Shown here: positions 12,977 through 20,286 of the stretch, piece by piece
Position numbering within the stretch: position 1 is the stretch's first letter
Layout of the letters: the number at the start of each line of letters is the position of its first letter
Source: a virus
DNA: 36,259 nt
Reading direction: 5' to 3' (one strand)
IMG/VR virus record: IMGVR_UViG_3300048927_000805
Location: 1-36,259 of that record
The notes under the pieces: generated by a model
What the model was told of the DNA's origin: nothing
What the model saw: only the letters and a program-made list of their open reading frames with translations
Database searches by the model: none
Translations under genes and position numbers: made by a program

Positions 12977-13419
12977 CCGTCGGCGGCTCGCAGCAGCTGC
13001 GCATTTTCCGCCGCGCGATCCGTGATGGGTCGACCGTCGAGGATGCCGCCGCCGAAGCGGGCATGAGCCTGGGCGAGGCCCGGCTCCACGCTGCCGACGA
13101 CGCGAAGAACCCACCCCCGCCGGAAGCATACGAGCTGCTCGGCCACAATTCTGAAGGAGCGAACATGAGCGACAGCATTTCCGCCGAGCAGCTGCGCCTG
13201 CTGATCGAGCGCGTGGAACGGCTCGAAGAGGAGAAGAAGGGCATCGCCGAGGACATCAAGGATGTGCTTGCCGAGGCTAAGTCGACCGGTTTCGACGTGA
13301 AGACGATCCGCACTATCCTCCGGCTGCGGAAGATGGAGCCCCAACACCGCAGCGAGGCCGCGACGCTGCTCGAGACCTATTGCAATGCCCTGGGCATGCA
13401 GGCGGGCTTCGGCTTCTGA
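12973..13419 (+). CDS. GapR-family (DUF2312) protein with extra N-terminal domain
   Basis: A 148-residue protein. Residues 66-148 match the GapR/DUF2312 pattern: [20 protein letters not shown], then [20 protein letters not shown] and [20 protein letters not shown]. GapR in alphaproteobacteria binds overtwisted AT-rich DNA as a coiled-coil dimer/tetramer. Residues 1-60 form an additional HTH-like piece ([20 protein letters not shown]) not usual in GapR. Inside the gene ATG 13165 has AAGGAG at ideal distance and would yield the standard 84-residue GapR protein, so two products are likely. The GTG start at 12973 overlaps the upstream stop. Confidence 0.8.
   Translation: MTVGGSQQLRIFRRAIRDGSTVEDAAAEAGMSLGEARLHAADDAKNPPPPEAYELLGHNSEGANMSDSISAEQLRLLIERVERLEEEKKGIAEDIKDVLAEAKSTGFDVKTIRTILRLRKMEPQHRSEAATLLETYCNALGMQAGFGF
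13158..13419 (+). promoter_or_regulatory. Internal ribosome binding site and nested GapR reading frame
   Basis: AAGGAG lies six bases before ATG 13165, in frame inside the longer gene. It should direct synthesis of the compact GapR-family protein that begins MSDSISAEQ, the N-terminus typical of free-standing family members. The region covers the start signal and the nested frame. Confidence 0.5.
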
Positions 13420-13466
13420 TGCGCATGCCCGCGCCTGCTCTCGTGCTGTCGGGGATCGCCCAGTGA
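13419..13466 (+). CDS. 15-residue coupling peptide (uncertain)
   Basis: A 15-codon frame whose ATG overlaps the GapR-family stop (TGATG) and whose TGA overlaps the next GTG (GTGA). It may serve to bring ribosomes to the DUF1064 gene. No conservation can be judged here. Confidence 0.3.
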   Translation: MRMPAPALVLSGIAQ

Positions 13467-13843
13467 AGCGATCCGCCGGCTTTGCGTGGCCCTCCGCGAA
13501 GGCGGCTGGCAACAAGTACAGCGCCAAGCAGATGACCTGCCAGGCGGGGCACTCGCACCCGTCGAAGAAGGAGGCTGGGCGCTGCAATGCGCTGCACCTG
13601 CTGCAGAAGGCAGGCGAGATCAGCGACCTGCGGATCGGTCCGAAGTTCTTCTTCGAGGTGAATGGGCAGACGCTGCTGCACGATAACGGCCGGCGCGCCG
13701 TCTACACGCCGGACTTCGTCTACCGCCAGCGCGGCGGGCAGCTGACCGCCGAGGACAGCAAAGGGATGCGGGTGCGCGACTGGTCGCTCCGCAAGGCGCT
13801 GTTCCGCGCCTGCTACCCGCACATCGAGGTGATCGAATCATGA
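13463..13843 (+). CDS. DUF1064 phage nuclease-like protein
   Basis: A 126-residue protein with the DUF1064 pattern: NKYSAKQMTCQ, HPSKKEAGRCNALHLLQKAG, EISDLRIGPKFFFEVNG, then YTPDFVYRQRGGQLTAEDSK. The last part has the PD-(D/E)xK nuclease layout (PDF, then EDSK), suggesting a restriction-endonuclease-like fold acting on DNA during replication or recombination, a role comparable to RusA. The GTG start at 13463 overlaps a preceding stop. Complete length for the family. Confidence 0.8.
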   Translation: MKRSAGFAWPSAKAAGNKYSAKQMTCQAGHSHPSKKEAGRCNALHLLQKAGEISDLRIGPKFFFEVNGQTLLHDNGRRAVYTPDFVYRQRGGQLTAEDSKGMRVRDWSLRKALFRACYPHIEVIES

Positions 13844-14628
13844 CACGGCAATCGTCCGCCTGGATGCCGCTCTACGTGGGCGACTATCTGGGCGACACTC
13901 AGCGGCTCACGACCGAGCAGCACGGCGCATATCTGCTGCTGATCCTCGACTATTGGCGCAACGGGCCCGCGCCGGACGATGACGCTGTCCTGCAGCAGAT
14001 CACCAAGCTGGATGCGAAAGCGTGGAAGAAGCATCGCCCGGCCATGGCGCGCCTGTTCCAGGTCGCCGACGGCGAGTGGCGCCACAAGCGCATCGACGCC
14101 GAGCTCGCACAGGCAGAGGCGAATGCCGAGCGCCGATCGAGCAAGGCGAAAGCAGCTGCTGAAGCACGCTGGGGGCAATGCAAGGACGATGCTCCGAGCA
14201 ATGCTAGTAGCATGCCCGAAGCAGTGCTTGGAGAATGCCCGCCACAATCACCTTCACCCAAGAAGAATTCCGTTCCTAACGGAACGGGCGCCGCGGCGCC
14301 GACTGAGCCTCAGCCAGCAGACCCCGAAAAGATCATGTTCGCCGCCGGAAAGCGCCTCCTCGGCGAGGCCGGGGTCAGCTCCGACACGGCTGGCAGGCTG
14401 CTCGGCAGGTGGCGACGAGACCACGGCTCGGAGGCGGTGATCACCGCACTCGGCAAGGCGCAGCGCGAAGGCGCGATCGATCCCAAGGCTTACATCGAAG
14501 GGTGTCTCCGGAATGGCAAACGACCTGCAAACGACCACCGTGGCAATGCCCGCCCAGGCGGCAACAACGGGCTGCTCAATGCCTGCATTGACGCCGAGCT
14601 CGCAGAGCGTGCTGGCGCGGGCCACTGA
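13840..14628 (+). CDS. DUF1376 (YdaU-like) replication initiator protein
   Basis: A 262-residue protein. Residues 6-100 match DUF1376: WMPLYVGDYLGDTQRLTTEQ, HGAYLLLILDYWRNG, then the conserved helical continuation. Such proteins occupy the replication-initiator position of many alphaproteobacterial prophages and precede a helicase loader. The middle is a Pro/Ser/Ala linker, and the C-terminal part (residues 165-225, DTAGRLLGRWRRDHGSEAVI) is a second helical domain. ATG 13840 overlaps the DUF1064 stop (ATGA). The 3' end overlaps the next gene by 116 bases. Confidence 0.8.
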   Translation: MTRQSSAWMPLYVGDYLGDTQRLTTEQHGAYLLLILDYWRNGPAPDDDAVLQQITKLDAKAWKKHRPAMARLFQVADGEWRHKRIDAELAQAEANAERRSSKAKAAAEARWGQCKDDAPSNASSMPEAVLGECPPQSPSPKKNSVPNGTGAAAPTEPQPADPEKIMFAAGKRLLGEAGVSSDTAGRLLGRWRRDHGSEAVITALGKAQREGAIDPKAYIEGCLRNGKRPANDHRGNARPGGNNGLLNACIDAELAERAGAGH

Positions 14629-15175
14629 GCCCGGCGCCGTGTTCTCGGCCGCTGACATTGCGCTGGTCGAGCCGCTGGCGACGGCAGTGGCGCCGGTTCA
14701 GGAAGCAGATGCGCGGTTCATCCGCCAGTCGATCGGCTCGCTTGCTTCCGCCCTTCCAGCGCAGGCCATTGGCGAGGTAGGCGGCGCGCTGAAGCTCAAT
14801 ACCTACGGGACCATGCTCGCTGGGTGCGACGAACGCGCGCTGGCTTATGCCTGCCGGCGCTGCCTCGCCGAGCTGGATTGGTTCCCGACGGTTAAGCAGA
14901 TCCAGGACCGGTTGCGCTGCTACGTCAGCCCCGAGCAGCACGCGATCAACGTGGCGCGGTACATCGTCCGCAACGGCCCTCGGGAGCAGGTCCACCATCC
15001 TGTTGAACCCATGACCGACGACGAGATCCGCCGCATGTCGCCGGAGCTGCGCCGCATGGGGCTGAAGGGCGGCCACCTGACGCAGGAACAGGTCGACCGC
15101 GCGCTCGCCGCATGCGTCGAAGAGCCGCCCAGCGATAGCGGCATCGTGCCGGACAAGCGCGCGATTGCGGCATGA
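14513..15175 (+). CDS. Hypothetical protein in the helicase-loader position
   Basis: A 220-residue protein not assigned to a family. The region DERALAYACRRCLAELDWFP, then TVKQIQDRLRCYVS, is similar in style to the C-terminal half of phage replication proteins. It follows the DUF1376 initiator, where a helicase loader (P-like) is expected, so that role is a positional guess. The start is uncertain: ATG 14513 gives a 116-base overlap; internal ATGs (14546, 14579) or GTG 14639 shorten it. Its stop overlaps the next ATG (ATGA at 15172). Confidence 0.65.
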   Translation: MANDLQTTTVAMPAQAATTGCSMPALTPSSQSVLARATEPGAVFSAADIALVEPLATAVAPVQEADARFIRQSIGSLASALPAQAIGEVGGALKLNTYGTMLAGCDERALAYACRRCLAELDWFPTVKQIQDRLRCYVSPEQHAINVARYIVRNGPREQVHHPVEPMTDDEIRRMSPELRRMGLKGGHLTQEQVDRALAACVEEPPSDSGIVPDKRAIAA

Positions 15176-15225
15176 TCACCACCAACGACAAGAACACCGA
15201 CCAGGAGCAGACGACCAATGGCTAA
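15172..15225 (+). CDS. 17-residue coupling peptide (uncertain)
   Basis: A 17-codon hydrophilic frame (rich in Thr, Asn, Asp) whose ATG overlaps the preceding stop (ATGA) and whose end overlaps the next gene's start. It carries the AGGAG used by that gene. Likely a coupling leader; low confidence as a functional protein. Confidence 0.3.
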   Translation: MITTNDKNTDQEQTTNG

Positions 15226-15775
15226 GGGGTACAAGCGCAAGTCGGGCAAGCGGACCAAATCAGGTCGGCTTAGCCGCGCCGGCGTGCCGGCAGTGCGCAT
15301 CGATCGCGGCACCGAGCGAGCCCAGGCCATGCGCGAGCTGTATGGCGACAACTGCAGCGACGCGATCGGGCGGGCATTCGAGCGCGGGCTGCTGGGCAGC
15401 GGCACCGAGGCGAAGTCGATGCTCGACACGGCGCGTGCGATCCACCGGGCCTATTGGGCATGGTACGCGAACGGCCCGATCCGGTGCGCCCTGGCCGATC
15501 GCAGCGGCGGCGCGGTGGTCGACGACAGCGAGCGCGAGCGGCGCCAGGAAGAGTGGCTGCGCGGCATGCTAAAGACTGCCGGCCGCGGCGGGCAGTCGGT
15601 GCGAGTGCTGTTCGATCAACTGGTGGTCGACATCAACCCCGACATGGGGCCGCTCTGGCTCGACCGCATCATCGCGCGGCAGCCCACCGCTGACGACTGG
15701 GGCCGGCTGGCCATTGCGCTCGACGCGCTGGCGGAATGCGCTGGCGTGCAGCGGATCACGGCGAGGTGCGCGTGA
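15218..15775 (+). CDS. Basic hypothetical protein, possible late regulator
   Basis: A 185-residue protein with a very basic N-terminus (MAKGYKRKSGKRTKSGRLSR) and a helical remainder (DAIGRAFERGLLGSG, MLDTARAIHRAYWAWYANGP). AGGAG is eleven bases before ATG 15218. No family is recognised. Its location between the replication genes and the late region is where a Q-type antiterminator would lie, but nothing in the sequence proves this. Stop overlaps the next ATG (TGATG). Confidence 0.65.
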   Translation: MAKGYKRKSGKRTKSGRLSRAGVPAVRIDRGTERAQAMRELYGDNCSDAIGRAFERGLLGSGTEAKSMLDTARAIHRAYWAWYANGPIRCALADRSGGAVVDDSERERRQEEWLRGMLKTAGRGGQSVRVLFDQLVVDINPDMGPLWLDRIIARQPTADDWGRLAIALDALAECAGVQRITARCA

Positions 15776-16029
15776 TGATCGAGGCGGAGATCAAGCTCGA
15801 TGATGATACCCCAGTGGCGACAGCATATTTTCGTATGAAGCCAGCTGTTGGCGAATACCTATGGTTCGGAGATGAGGTGCGCGCTGTGCACGGCGCATCC
15901 AGTTTCTTCATCAAGGAAATAGCTCACTGGGTCTCAACGGTCTGGACTCCTTCAACCCACCTCGGCGAGCCGATCCAGAAACTGGCCATCTACGTCGCGC
16001 CTGTGCTGCTCGATGCAGGTGCGTCATGA
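15775..16029 (+). CDS. Hypothetical protein, beta-rich
   Basis: An 84-residue protein with alternating strands (IEAEIKLDDDTPVATAYFRM, GEYLWFGDEVRAVHG). Lower GC than the genes before it, suggesting separate acquisition of this small-gene block. ATG 15775 overlaps the upstream stop as TGATG; GTG 15772 is one codon earlier. No family is recognised. Confidence 0.65.
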   Translation: MIEAEIKLDDDTPVATAYFRMKPAVGEYLWFGDEVRAVHGASSFFIKEIAHWVSTVWTPSTHLGEPIQKLAIYVAPVLLDAGAS

Positions 16030-16385
16030 ACCTAGGGCCGATGGAGGTGACCGAGCAGCTTATTGCCTTCGCTAGAAGCCAAGAGGGTAAACCGAAGTGG
16101 AACCCGTATTGGACCCACCGACCGGATGGATCGCGCTGGACGGTAGCCGGCAGGCTGTTCCAGGCGGCTGAGTGGAGGCGCTACGCTGGGGCCTGGGACG
16201 GCATTCCGATTGACCGCGGGTTCGTGGGATGGCCGCATGGGCAGCGGGTGATCCTCGGCCGCGCTTGGGTCGAAGGCATCCTGCGCGTCAGCAAAGCTGA
16301 GTGCATCCGCCGCGCCAAGGTCAACCACTATTTGGCGAGGCGCATACGCCGCCGCTCGCAAGCTTTAAATCAGGATGGAGATTGA
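16026..16385 (+). CDS. Hypothetical phage protein
   Basis: A 119-residue Trp- and Arg-rich protein (WNPYWTHRPDGSRW, AAEWRRYAGAWDGIPIDRGF) with a basic C-terminal helix (ECIRRAKVNHYLARRIRRRS). ATG 16026 overlaps the previous stop (ATGA). Function unknown. Confidence 0.65.
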   Translation: MNLGPMEVTEQLIAFARSQEGKPKWNPYWTHRPDGSRWTVAGRLFQAAEWRRYAGAWDGIPIDRGFVGWPHGQRVILGRAWVEGILRVSKAECIRRAKVNHYLARRIRRRSQALNQDGD

Positions 16386-16386
16386 G

Positions 16387-16845
16387 ATGAAGGATCGCAA
16401 GCAGCAGATCGTCTCAATGCTGGAGATCAAGCGCACGGCGCGGGGACCGGTGTTGGAGGTGTTGGGCAACTGGCTGGTGGGCGAAGCGAAGAAGCTTTGG
16501 CCGCGCCGCGCCGGCCTGAAGTTTTGGTCTAAGACGAACGCCGCCCGCACGTGGACCCTGGTCAGCTACCATCACCCAGCAATCATCGTTTGGAGTTGGT
16601 CTATCTGGGTGCATTTTCTGCCGCCGACCCCCGCCAAGCAGGCGCTCCGGCCGTGGCGCTGGCTCATGTGGAAGCCGGCGTATCGCCTGCGCGATTTCAC
16701 CATCCCTTGGCTGATCCGCATCAGCTTTCACGAGCAGTTCAGCAGCACATGGATGCTTTCTGGCGAAGGCGAGCAGCGGTTGCGCGCGCACTGCTTCCAG
16801 GATGAGAAGGGGGCCGCTGGCGTTGCCCAGGCGGCGAGGTTGTGA
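16387..16845 (+). CDS. Trp-rich hypothetical protein, possibly membrane-associated
   Basis: A 152-residue protein with many Trp and a hydrophobic central stretch (SYHHPAIIVWSWSIWVHFLP) that might insert in or lie along the membrane, flanked by basic segments (AKKLWPRRAGLKFW, ALRPWRWLMWKPAYRLRDF). ATG 16387 has GGAG six bases ahead; ATG 16375 would overlap the previous gene. Function unknown. Confidence 0.65.
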   Translation: MKDRKQQIVSMLEIKRTARGPVLEVLGNWLVGEAKKLWPRRAGLKFWSKTNAARTWTLVSYHHPAIIVWSWSIWVHFLPPTPAKQALRPWRWLMWKPAYRLRDFTIPWLIRISFHEQFSSTWMLSGEGEQRLRAHCFQDEKGAAGVAQAARL

Positions 16846-17129
16846 GCGCGAACGACGAACGCGGCGTGCTACCGCCGGGCGAACTGGTCGTGCCCATGCC
16901 CCCCGTCTCTCCTCCCCGCCCCGCCGGCATCCCGTGGGTGCCGATCGCGGACATGCCCGAGGATTGGAAGGATGGGCGGGAGGTGCTGGTGCATGACCAA
17001 GAGAGCGATGCGATGCACGTCGTGTTCTGGCTTGCTAGGCACGACCACGTTGGCTGGGAGACTTGGGGCGGAGACTGGATCGATTCCGTCACCCACGTCG
17101 CCGCCATCAACCCGCCGGAGAGTCTATGA
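16842..17129 (+). CDS. DUF551-like small phage protein
   Basis: A 95-residue protein with the arrangement GIPWVPIADMPEDWKDGREV, LVHDQESDAMHVVFW and a Trp/Gly-rich end, matching the short DUF551-type proteins found in many temperate phages (uncharacterised). The GTG start at 16842 overlaps the upstream stop (GTGA), and the stop overlaps the next ATG (ATGA). Confidence 0.65.
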   Translation: MSANDERGVLPPGELVVPMPPVSPPRPAGIPWVPIADMPEDWKDGREVLVHDQESDAMHVVFWLARHDHVGWETWGGDWIDSVTHVAAINPPESL

Positions 17130-17308
17130 GCGGTCAACGCCCCCATGACCCACGGCTGTGGGTCCCCGGATGGATGACGCAAGCATTATTCACCCTGCTC
17201 GGCGGCTTGAGCCTATGGATCGGCAGGCCAGAGATGTCCGCTATTTGGGTTGCTGCCGCGGGCGTAATTGGTGTGGTGCGCCAGATCGAGCGGCAGCGAG
17301 GTAGATAG
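17126..17308 (+). CDS. Small membrane protein
   Basis: A 60-residue protein with two hydrophobic segments (WMTQALFTLLGGLSLWIG and SAIWVAAAGVIGVV) and a basic C-terminal tail (RQIERQRGR). Its topology and place at the end of the early operon could suit a holin or a small inner-membrane protein, but holins usually lie by the lysis genes. ATG 17126 overlaps the upstream stop (ATGA). Last gene before the control region. Confidence 0.65.
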   Translation: MSGQRPHDPRLWVPGWMTQALFTLLGGLSLWIGRPEMSAIWVAAAGVIGVVRQIERQRGR

Positions 17309-17312
17309 CACG

Positions 17313-17318
17313 TTGACA
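17313..17318 (+). promoter_or_regulatory. TTGACA box, possible late promoter -35
   Basis: A consensus TTGACA in the gap between early and late genes, about 60 bases before a terminator-like hairpin. No good -10 hexamer sits 16-18 bases downstream (CAGAGA region), so this is a weak call unless a phage activator takes part. Confidence 0.3.
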
Positions 17319-17376
17319 GCCGCCCCGGTTTGAGGCAGAGAACTATCCATGGCGTTTTGCGCCAGCATCATATCAG

Positions 17377-17412
17377 CGGCTCGGTAGCTTCGGCTTCCGG
17401 GCCGTTTTCGTT
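17377..17412 (+). terminator. Rho-independent-type terminator before late genes
   Basis: CGGCTCGG (17377-17384) pairs with CCGGGCCG (17397-17404; one G-U pair), followed by TTTTCGTTT. It lies 12 bases before the HNH gene. It can end early transcription; late transcription must either start downstream or read through. Confidence 0.6.
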
Positions 17413-17423
17413 TGGGGAAGCGC

Positions 17424-17744
17424 ATGCCGACCCGTCCGCCGCAGCTGCGCAAGCAGGCCCCTCGCCCCTCCAGCAACTGGGATCGACGCAAGAGCCGGCA
17501 GGAACGCGGCTACGGGCGCGAGCATGACGCCATGCGCCGCATCGTCCTGGATGAGGAGCCGCTGTGCCGCGTGTGCCTGGGCAAGCACCCTGCCCAGTAC
17601 ACGCCCAGCACGATCGCAGACCACATCCGCCCGAAGGCTGAAGGCGGCACCGACGATCGCGACAACTATCAGGGCATCTGTGACCCATGCCATCGGGACA
17701 AGACGGCGCGCGAGAGCGGACGTTCGCGAAGGAACCGAACATGA
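17424..17744 (+). CDS. HNH endonuclease next to terminase
   Basis: A 106-residue HNH protein: C-x2-C in CRVCLGKH, the His of ADHIRPKAEGG, the Asn of DDRDNYQGIC, and the final CDPCH motif. HNH proteins encoded beside P27-type small terminases take part in cos cleavage and packaging in HK97-like phages (established for HK97 gp74). ATG 17424 is preceded by GGGGAAG. The stop overlaps the next ATG (ATGA). Confidence 0.88.
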   Translation: MPTRPPQLRKQAPRPSSNWDRRKSRQERGYGREHDAMRRIVLDEEPLCRVCLGKHPAQYTPSTIADHIRPKAEGGTDDRDNYQGICDPCHRDKTARESGRSRRNRT

Positions 17745-17938
17745 CGGCTGACCCACGCAACGCTCGGACGCTGGAGGAGGCAGCTCGCAACCCCGATGGT
17801 ACCTATAACGCGATCAAGGCTCTCTCGTGGCTGTCCGACGTGTTGAGCCCGGGCCGTGGCCTCCCCGAGGGCGAGGTGGAGAAGATCGCGGAAGAGGCCA
17901 AGGCGCGCGTCGCGGCGAAGCGACCGCCGACCCCCTGA
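17741..17938 (+). CDS. Small hypothetical protein between HNH and TerS
   Basis: A 65-residue helical protein (TLEEAARNPDGTYNAIKALS, then GLPEGEVEKIAEEAKARVAA). ATG 17741 overlaps the HNH stop (ATGA). Its stop codon lies within a C5-TGAT-G8 inverted repeat, part of the candidate packaging region. No family is recognised. Confidence 0.65.
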   Translation: MTADPRNARTLEEAARNPDGTYNAIKALSWLSDVLSPGRGLPEGEVEKIAEEAKARVAAKRPPTP

Positions 17939-18044
17939 TGGGGGGGGAGTCTGAAAATCGAGGGGGCGCCCACGGCTGGACCGCATCCGGGGACTTTTTT
18001 TGCGCGTGCGGATTAAACTTCCGGGGCGAATTAAATTTCGGAGG
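17931..18044. other. Candidate cos / TerS-binding region
   Basis: A 110-base gene-free stretch before TerS begins with CCCCC-TGAT-GGGGGGGG (17931-17947), followed by GAAAATCGAGGGGGCG, a T7 run near 17994-18001, then two direct repeats with an 18-base period (ATTAAACTTCCGG at 18012, ATTAAATTTCGGAGG at 18030). Location between HNH and TerS matches where HK97-type cos sites lie. The function is inferred. Confidence 0.45.
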
Positions 18045-18049
18045 GCAGG

Positions 18050-18469
18050 ATGAAGCGTGGCCCGAAGGCCGAACCGCCGGCCTCCAAGCTGGCCCGCGGC
18101 ACCTTCCAGCCGGTGCGCGACGCGCCGAAAACAGAACTTCTCGTGCCGGGCGATCCCCCGGTGATGCCTGACTATCTGACCGCCGGTGCTATCGACGTCT
18201 GGCAGGAGGAGCTCGGCCGCGTGATGGCGGCGGGCACTGCTGAAATCGATAGCTCGCTATTCGCCCGCTACTGCTCGCTCGAGGCGCTGGTGCGCCTGGC
18301 GTTCGCCGCCGGCACCGAGCCGCCGCCGGCCGCGTACCTCACGGTGCTGCGCCAATATGCGGAGCTGCTGGGAATCGCTGGTCGGAAAAGCAGGGTCGGC
18401 AAGGTGACCGATGACCCGACCGCAAGCCGCAACCCCTTCGCGCGCAACGGGCCGAGGGCGCGCGGCTAA
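18050..18469 (+). CDS. terS: Terminase small subunit, P27 family
   Basis: A 139-residue protein of the P27-type small terminase family: N-terminal MKRGPKAEPPASKL, the core PPVMPDYLTAGAIDVWQEEL and a helical region ending LRQYAELLGIAG. It recognises viral DNA and stimulates TerL. ATG 18050 is preceded by GGAGGG. The 3' end overlaps terL by 59 bases. Confidence 0.88.
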   Translation: MKRGPKAEPPASKLARGTFQPVRDAPKTELLVPGDPPVMPDYLTAGAIDVWQEELGRVMAAGTAEIDSSLFARYCSLEALVRLAFAAGTEPPPAAYLTVLRQYAELLGIAGRKSRVGKVTDDPTASRNPFARNGPRARG

Positions 18470-20276
18470 GCCGCCGCCCAAGCCGAAGCGGAAGCCCGCG
18501 CCGACCTATGCGGAGACCGGCCACCAGAGGAACTATGCCGAGATCGCGCACCGCTATGCAGTCGCCGCGGCCGGCGACAAGGCCCAGCGGCAGCACTGCA
18601 AATGGGTGCGCCTGGCGGCGCAGCGCTATCTCGACGACCTGAAGAGGGCCAAGGACAAGGCCTGGGGGTTCTATTTCGACCCCTGGCACGGCAACGACAT
18701 CTGCGACTTCGCCGAGAAGCTGCCGCACGTCGAGGGTGTCTGGGACACGCCGACGATCACGCTTGAGCCCTTCCAGATCTTCATTCTGGTCATAGTGTTC
18801 GGCTGGCGGCGGCGCGACACGGGCGGCCGGCGGTTCACGTCGGTCTATGAGGAGGTCGCCCGCAAGAACGCGAAGTCGACCAAGACGGCGCTGGTCTCGC
18901 TCTATTGCCTCGCCTGCGAGGAAGAGCCGGGCCCGCAGGTGCTAACCGCGGCGACCACGTTCGACCAGGCCAAGAAGGTGTTTCACCCTGCCAAGCGGAT
19001 GGTCGAGAAGACGCCTGCGCTGCAGGAGGCGTTCGGCCTCACGCCCTGGGCGAAGTCGATCACCTGCGCGGACAACGGCGGGTACATGCAGCCGATGCAC
19101 GCGAAGGCGAAGAGCCAGGACGGGCACAACCCGCACCTGGTGACCATGGACGAGCTGCACGCGCACTCCGATCGCGGGCTGTTCGACGTCATGAATTCGG
19201 CATTCGGTGCCCGACGCAACCCGCTGATGTGGATCATCACCACCGCGGGCTTCAACCTGCACGGGGTCTGCTACGAGCAGCGGACGCTGGCGACGAAGGT
19301 GCTGGAGCGATCGGTGATCGCCGAGCACATTTTCGGGATCATCTTCACGCTCGATCGCGCCGAGGATTACGGGGACGACAGGAAGGAGGGGGATAGCCCC
19401 TACGACCCCGCCTTCTGGATCAAGGCAAACCCGCTGATCGAGGCATCGCGGCCGCTGCGCGACGAGGTCGCGAAGCGCGCGATCGAGGCGCAGGCGAGCC
19501 CCGCGGCCGAGGGCGAATTCAAGACGAAGCACCTGAATATCTGGCTGGGTGCGGCGTCGGCGTGGTTGAATGTCAGCCAGTGGCAAGCGTGCGCTGATAC
19601 CAGCCTGTCGCTCGACGACTTTGTCGGGCTGGACTGCCACCTGGGCGCCGACCTTTCGAACGTCGACGACCTTTCGGCGCTGGTGCTCTCGGCGCTGAAG
19701 GACGACGGCAAGCTGCTGGTGAAGCCGTGGTTCTTCGTTCCCGAGGCGCGACTGGCCAGTCAGGATAACTCGCTGAAGCAGGTCACCGACCTCTATGCCG
19801 CCTGGGTGAAGAGCGGGCACCTGACGGCAACGCCAGGCGACTTCATCGACCACAATATGATCGAGGCGCTGATCCGCGACCTGAAGGCCAAGCTGGCCGT
19901 GCGGAAGGCGACGTTCGACCAATGGAACAGCGGGCTGGCCATGGCCTCCCGCCTCAACGAGGACTTCGGCGAGCCCGACAATCCGTTCGCGGTCCAGCTG
20001 GGCAAGAACGCGAAGAACGCCACCGACCCAGCCCGGGCAATCGAGGCACGGGTCAAATCCGGGCCGACGCGGCTTTGCCACGACGGGAACCCGGTCATGA
20101 CGTGGATGGTCGGCAACGCCGTTGTCGACCGCCGCACCGACGGGAGCCTGCTGCCGAAGAAGCAGACGGCGAACAGCCCGAACAAGATCGACGGCGTCGA
20201 CGCTCTGATCAACGCGACTGCGCCGATGTTCCTGGTGGCCGAGCCCGGCCCCGACGTCGCGACCATGATTTTCTGA
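18411..20276 (+). CDS. terL: Terminase large subunit (Terminase_1/HK97 type)
   Basis: A 621-residue packaging motor and nuclease. ATPase domain: Walker A-like VARKNAKSTKTA (residues 149-160), where relatives have R-K-x-G-K-S/T; Walker B LVTMDELH (243-250) with the catalytic Glu; coupling motif IITTAG (275-280). The nuclease domain starts near residue 408, with D414 in LGADLSNVDD as first metal ligand and a final DGVDALINA acid. Length is normal for the family. The first 35 residues are Pro/Lys-rich and encoded in the overlap with terS, so translation could start slightly later. Confidence 0.95.
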   Translation: MTRPQAATPSRATGRGRAAKPPPKPKRKPAPTYAETGHQRNYAEIAHRYAVAAAGDKAQRQHCKWVRLAAQRYLDDLKRAKDKAWGFYFDPWHGNDICDFAEKLPHVEGVWDTPTITLEPFQIFILVIVFGWRRRDTGGRRFTSVYEEVARKNAKSTKTALVSLYCLACEEEPGPQVLTAATTFDQAKKVFHPAKRMVEKTPALQEAFGLTPWAKSITCADNGGYMQPMHAKAKSQDGHNPHLVTMDELHAHSDRGLFDVMNSAFGARRNPLMWIITTAGFNLHGVCYEQRTLATKVLERSVIAEHIFGIIFTLDRAEDYGDDRKEGDSPYDPAFWIKANPLIEASRPLRDEVAKRAIEAQASPAAEGEFKTKHLNIWLGAASAWLNVSQWQACADTSLSLDDFVGLDCHLGADLSNVDDLSALVLSALKDDGKLLVKPWFFVPEARLASQDNSLKQVTDLYAAWVKSGHLTATPGDFIDHNMIEALIRDLKAKLAVRKATFDQWNSGLAMASRLNEDFGEPDNPFAVQLGKNAKNATDPARAIEARVKSGPTRLCHDGNPVMTWMVGNAVVDRRTDGSLLPKKQTANSPNKIDGVDALINATAPMFLVAEPGPDVATMIF

Positions 20277-20286
20277 AAGGCCTGCC

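Noticed and set aside
12189-13313. Minus-strand 374-codon frame across the early right operon
   Set aside because: Antisense to five coupled plus-strand genes including the GapR-family gene; Arg/Ser-rich.
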